A stretch of DNA of 9,967 nucleotides. It comes from Desulfovibrio sp. Lineage in GTDB: Bacteria; Desulfobacterota; Desulfovibrionia; Desulfovibrionales; Desulfovibrionaceae. The notes under the pieces were generated by a model that saw nothing but the letters and a program-made list of their open reading frames with translations, was not told the origin of the DNA and searched no databases. The translations under genes and the position numbers were made by a program. Shown here piece by piece: positions 6,671 to 9,967 of the stretch. The first letter of the stretch is position 1. Each line of letters begins with the position of its first letter. The DNA lies in assembly GCA_003512875.1 (NCBI GenBank), contig DONZ01000223.1:1-9967 (forward strand). The letters are read 5' to 3'.

Positions 6671-6696
6671 AAGCCCTCGCTGAGGGCTTTTTTTTT
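6671..6696 (+). terminator. Intrinsic terminator after the PxxKW gene
   Basis: An 8-bp perfect GC-rich stem, AAGCCCTC with GAGGGCTT, has a 3-base GCT loop and a run of nine T. It starts 20 bases after the stop codon and isolates the gene from the downstream hydrolase. It is the strongest terminator in the window. Confidence 0.92.
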
Positions 6697-6748
6697 ACCA
6701 ATGTGCCTTTTAAAGTTTTTTATATAGAGTGATTCAAAAGGAAATGAT

Positions 6749-7978
6749 ATGAAAGAAAAAATATTGTCTGCCTTGTCAAACACCCGTGACGAGGTGATTT
6801 TTTTACAGCAGTCGATGACGAGATTTCCGGCTTATGGTCCCAATGAGGGGGGAATCGGTGAATTTCATAAAGCCGAATGGATAGAAAAATTGGTTCGTTC
6901 CTGGGGCGTAACTGCCATTGAACACTATGATGCCGCTAATGAGCGGGTTCCGAGCAAAATCCGTCCCAATATGGTGATAAGACATAAGGGAAAATCGGAA
7001 AAAACGCTTTGGATTGTCGGACACATGGATGTTGTGCCTCCGGGAAACGAAAGTTTATGGAAGACTTCTCCTTTTGAGGCTGTGCTTGACGAAGATGACA
7101 GTGACATCATCAGAGGCCGCGGGGTGGAAGACAATCAGCAGGCTATTGTTTCGGGACTTCTTATTTTGCACGAGCTTGTCAAAAATTCCTATGAGCCTGA
7201 TTTGAGTTTTGCTCTTTTGCTGGTTTCCGATGAAGAAACGCGGAATACGTTCGGTATCAATCACGTTTTAAAAGAAAATCCAAATCTTATTAAAAAAGAT
7301 GATTTGGTGCTGGTGCCTGATTTTGGCACAAAAGAAGGAAATTTGATTGAAATCGGCGAAAAAGGCGTCTTATGGCTGAAAATTGAAATTGAAGGCAGAC
7401 AATGCCATGGTTCAACACCCGACGAAGGCATTAACGCATTTGTGGCTATGAGCGATATGGTCTTGCAAATAAAGAAAATAGAAGATTTCTTTACAGAAAG
7501 AAATGAACTTTTTTCGCCGACAAGGACAACGATTGTACCGACACGCCATACTGAAAATGTTCCCAATATCAACACCATTCCTGGAAAAGAAATTTTTTAT
7601 TTGGATTGCAGGATATTGCCGGAGCATGACACGCAAACCGTTATCGGCAAGGTACGGGAATTAAGTACGGAAATTGAAAGGAAGCATTCTGTTTCCATAC
7701 AAATTTCCGTTGACAATTTGGAGGAGAGTTCTCCGGAAACAAATGCGGATGCCGAAGTTGTGCAAAAACTTAAAAAAGCAATTTTTGAAACATACGGACT
7801 TATGTGCAAAACCGGCGGAGTCGGCGGTGCGACTGTCGGCTGTAAAATACGGAGTTTAGGTATTCCGGTTGCAGTTTGGTCAAGCGCTATTCCCAATTAT
7901 CACCAGCCGAACGAAGGTTCCAGGATTTCAAACGCCATCGGAGATGCAAAAACTTTCGCCCGTTTGCTTTTTAATTAA
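6749..7978 (+). CDS. M20-family metallohydrolase (DapE/ArgE-like)
   Basis: A 409-residue co-catalytic zinc hydrolase of the M20 peptidase/deacylase family, likely cleaving an amide bond in a small peptide or N-acyl amino acid. The metal ligands can be placed: His92 with catalytic Asp94 in GHMDVVPP, Asp128 in RGRGVEDN, catalytic Glu162 and ligand Glu163 in SDEE, Asp191 in LVPDFG, and His385 in NYHQPNE. The dimerisation (lid) domain is about 203-320 and includes QCHGSTPDEGINA (His220). Known members include DapE, ArgE, carboxypeptidase G2 and PepV. The sequence does not settle which substrate is used, so no gene symbol is given. The start has AAGGA six bases upstream. It follows the PxxKW terminator and must have its own promoter, which I cannot place. 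No terminator separates it clearly from the glycosyltransferase 76 bases later. Confidence 0.9.
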   Translation: MKEKILSALSNTRDEVIFLQQSMTRFPAYGPNEGGIGEFHKAEWIEKLVRSWGVTAIEHYDAANERVPSKIRPNMVIRHKGKSEKTLWIVGHMDVVPPGNESLWKTSPFEAVLDEDDSDIIRGRGVEDNQQAIVSGLLILHELVKNSYEPDLSFALLLVSDEETRNTFGINHVLKENPNLIKKDDLVLVPDFGTKEGNLIEIGEKGVLWLKIEIEGRQCHGSTPDEGINAFVAMSDMVLQIKKIEDFFTERNELFSPTRTTIVPTRHTENVPNINTIPGKEIFYLDCRILPEHDTQTVIGKVRELSTEIERKHSVSIQISVDNLEESSPETNADAEVVQKLKKAIFETYGLMCKTGGVGGATVGCKIRSLGIPVAVWSSAIPNYHQPNEGSRISNAIGDAKTFARLLFN

Positions 7979-8054
7979 ATTTTCTTCCTGCATTTATTAT
8001 TGCTTTTTTTTGTATTTTGGCATATTTTTCATCAATACCCTAAAGTGATACGAT

Positions 8055-9188
8055 ATGCGGACTATACAAATAATCAATTGTAAATGGTATAATGCAACCT
8101 TTTGGTATGCACTCTATTTAACAAAAATACTTAATGAACACGGGCATGAAAGTATTCTTGTCACTATTCCGAATAGTTTAGGCATTCAAAAGTTGGAAGA
8201 GTTGGGTATCGATTATACGGAGCTTCCTTTAAATTCTTTTTCACCTGCGGATATTTATGCTTCGTATCGGGGATTTTCAAAACTTTGCAGGGAATTTAGA
8301 CCTGATATTGTCAACTGTCACCGCGGGGAAGCGTTTTATCTTTTTTCTTTCTTAAAAAAAGTATACGGGTATGAGCTTATCCGCACACGCGGTGACCAAA
8401 GAAAGCCGAGCGAAAATTTCATCAATAAATTTTTGCATAATTCGGTTGCGGACGCCATCATTACGACAAATTCCGATATGTCGGAATATTTTCATAAAAA
8501 ATTGCATGTGCCTGAAAATAAAATTCATACCATTTTAGGCGGGGTTGATACAAAAAAGTTTTTTCCGCAAAAAGAAAACCAAAACGCATTCAAAATCCGA
8601 TACGGTTTTAAAGAAGATGATGTTTTGCTTGGCATTATCGGCAGATTAGATGCCATAAAAGGCTTTCATGAAACAATTCTCGCTTTTCACAAGGCAGCCG
8701 GGCAATCTGAATCAGCCTGCAAAAATCTTCATTTGCTTGTCGCCGGTTTGGATTGCGATTTTACCATAGAAGATTTGAAAGACTTTTGTAAAGAACATGG
8801 AATTTCACAGGAACATATACATTTTTATTCTTATCTTGCCGATATGAATGCTTTTATGAACATGCTCGATGTTGGTGTTGTCGCGTCCCTTGGTTCTGAA
8901 ACCATAGCCCGCGTCGCTTTTGAGCTTATTGCCTGCCATACCCCGATTATCGGCTCCCGTATCGGAGTTATGCCTGATATTCTTGAAAATGAATATTTGT
9001 TTAATGCCGGACAGGTTTCCGAAATGACGGGACTTTTTATTAAATGTTTGAATAAAGGGTATCGGGAACGGCTTTTGCGCTCGTGCTTGAATAATTTTTA
9101 CGGCAAAAATACGGAAACATCGTTGTATGGCTGGTCGTTGGAAGATTTTTATCAAAAAACGATACAGGTTTATTCACAGCTTTTTTAA
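8055..9188 (+). CDS. GT4-type glycosyltransferase
   Basis: A 377-residue cytoplasmic or membrane-associated sugar transferase of GT-B fold. The N-terminal half starts with a Rossmann-like strand and a sequence typical of group 1 enzymes (WYNATFWYALYLTKILNEHGHE, helix after a short loop). The C-terminal donor half has LGGVDTKKF at 161-169, GRLDAIKGF at 196-204 with Arg197 and Lys202 that contact the nucleotide diphosphate, and the E-x7-E motif Glu282-Glu290 (SETIARVAFE), then TPIIGSRIGVMPDIL. It probably works on lipopolysaccharide or another surface glycan, but no other glycan gene is in the window and neither donor nor acceptor can be told. The ribosome binding site is weak (AAGTGA). The next gene starts 26 bases after the stop with a better site, so they are likely co-transcribed. 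Confidence 0.9.
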   Translation: MRTIQIINCKWYNATFWYALYLTKILNEHGHESILVTIPNSLGIQKLEELGIDYTELPLNSFSPADIYASYRGFSKLCREFRPDIVNCHRGEAFYLFSFLKKVYGYELIRTRGDQRKPSENFINKFLHNSVADAIITTNSDMSEYFHKKLHVPENKIHTILGGVDTKKFFPQKENQNAFKIRYGFKEDDVLLGIIGRLDAIKGFHETILAFHKAAGQSESACKNLHLLVAGLDCDFTIEDLKDFCKEHGISQEHIHFYSYLADMNAFMNMLDVGVVASLGSETIARVAFELIACHTPIIGSRIGVMPDILENEYLFNAGQVSEMTGLFIKCLNKGYRERLLRSCLNNFYGKNTETSLYGWSLEDFYQKTIQVYSQLF

Positions 9189-9214
9189 CCGGTATAACGA
9201 AAAGAGGAAATAGT

Positions 9215-9967
9215 ATGATTACAGCTTTTGCCAGTGACAACACCGCAGGCGCTTCGGAAGAAATAATGCGTGCCATAGCCGATGCGAACAAAGGGTATGC
9301 GGTTCCTTACGCCTTGGATGATTTCAGTAATCAATCCGACGAGATTTTCAGCAGGATTTTCGGCGATGTCACTGTTTGCTACACATTGAGCGGAACCGGC
9401 GCCAACGTCGTGGCGCTCAAAGCCATGCTCAGACCATGGCAAGGGGTCATCTGCGCGGATGTTTCACACATCAATACGGAAGAAGCCGGAGCGCCGGAAG
9501 TGATAACTGGCTCTAAACTTCTGCCGGTTCCATCCTATGAAGGCAAAATTAAAACAGAAGATATCGTAGCGTTTCTGCACGACAAAGACTCGTTCCACAG
9601 AGTGAGTCCGAGAGTTGTTTCCATTACGCAATCAACCGAAAAAGGCACGTTGTACTCCATAGAGGAAATTAAGAAAATTTGCTCCTTCGCCCATGAAAAC
9701 GATTTATTGGTCCACATGGACGGCTCCCGCATCGCCAATGCCGTGGCGGCGTTGGATTGCGATATAAAAACCATAACGAAAGATGCCGGAGTTGATGTTT
9801 TATCGTTTGGCGGTTCAAAAAACGGTTTGGTTTTCGGCGAAGCCGTTGTCTTTTTCAATAAAGCGCTTTCACGGGATTATATGACCATGCGCAAACAGTC
9901 GTTGCAGCTTATTTCCAAAATGCGTTTTGTGAGCGCGCAATTCAATGAATTTTTCAAAAATGATTTA
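9215..9967 (+). CDS. ltaE: Low-specificity L-threonine aldolase, 3' end beyond window
   Basis: A PLP enzyme that cleaves L-threonine and allo-threonine to glycine and acetaldehyde. The frame stays open for 251 codons from ATG 9215 to the last base, and the missing part is about 90-100 residues if of usual length. Seen: SDNTAG at 7-12 near the N-terminus; SGTGAN at 59-64 (phosphate site); His85 (DVSHINTEEAGAPE), which stacks on the cofactor; VHMDGSRIANA at 166-176 with Asp169 and Arg172; and SFGGSKNGLVFGEAVVF with Schiff-base Lys202. KQSLQLISKMRFVSAQF near the edge fits the bacterial low-specificity type. AGAGGA lies six bases before the start. It follows the glycosyltransferase by 26 bases. 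Threonine aldolase is favoured over other beta-eliminating lyases by the His85 and MDGSR motifs. Confidence 0.93.
   Translation, partial: MITAFASDNTAGASEEIMRAIADANKGYAVPYALDDFSNQSDEIFSRIFGDVTVCYTLSGTGANVVALKAMLRPWQGVICADVSHINTEEAGAPEVITGSKLLPVPSYEGKIKTEDIVAFLHDKDSFHRVSPRVVSITQSTEKGTLYSIEEIKKICSFAHENDLLVHMDGSRIANAVAALDCDIKTITKDAGVDVLSFGGSKNGLVFGEAVVFFNKALSRDYMTMRKQSLQLISKMRFVSAQFNEFFKNDL

Noticed and set aside
7979..8054. Terminator or promoter between the M20 hydrolase and the glycosyltransferase
   Set aside because: The T run at about 8003-8011 is preceded by only a 3-bp stem. TTGGCA (8017-8022) with TAAAGT at 18 bases would start the transcript almost on the start codon.

Overview
The window looks like a chromosomal segment of a low-GC relative of Desulfovibrio (Desulfobacterota, probably Desulfovibrionales). 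This assignment is inferred from protein character and was not searched. The pointers are a small PxxKW-type cysteine-rich protein, a HEAT-like protein with a W-x-x-N-E-E-S-G-x-I-G-W motif that I associate with sulfate reducers, and a ferredoxin-nitroreductase fusion typical of anaerobes. I see no phage, insertion sequence, CRISPR, tRNA or rRNA.

Layout. Positions 1-2169, plus strand: the 3' three quarters of thrS (cut by the left edge), then infC, then an intrinsic terminator. infC appears to start at an AUA codon inside the end of thrS. Positions 2250-4425, plus strand: hom (homoserine dehydrogenase) and, 10 bases later, a two-cluster ferredoxin-nitroreductase fusion, with a strong hairpin terminator downstream. 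Positions 4426-4741: no convincing gene, but several inverted repeats between converging transcription units. Positions 6172-4742, minus strand: a two-gene unit with a HEAT-like protein first and an agmatinase-family ureohydrolase second. Positions 6173-6375: a divergent control region. Positions 6376-6696, plus strand: the PxxKW protein with a very good ribosome binding site and its own terminator. Positions 6749-9967, plus strand: an M20 metallopeptidase-family hydrolase, a GT4-type glycosyltransferase and the 5' part of a low-specificity L-threonine aldolase, which runs off the right edge.

How the genes fit together. thrS and infC are translation genes in the usual bacterial order, but the expected rpmI-rplT do not follow. 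Three genes touch threonine: thrS charges it, hom leads to it and ltaE cleaves it. They sit in separate transcription units and this may be coincidence. The agmatinase points to polyamine metabolism. The rest is ordinary housekeeping or accessory metabolism. No clear new multi-gene system is visible. The best leads are the AUA start of infC, an Asp-for-Cys ligand change in the ferredoxin domain, the structured gap at 4426-4741, and the strongly equipped PxxKW gene of unknown function.
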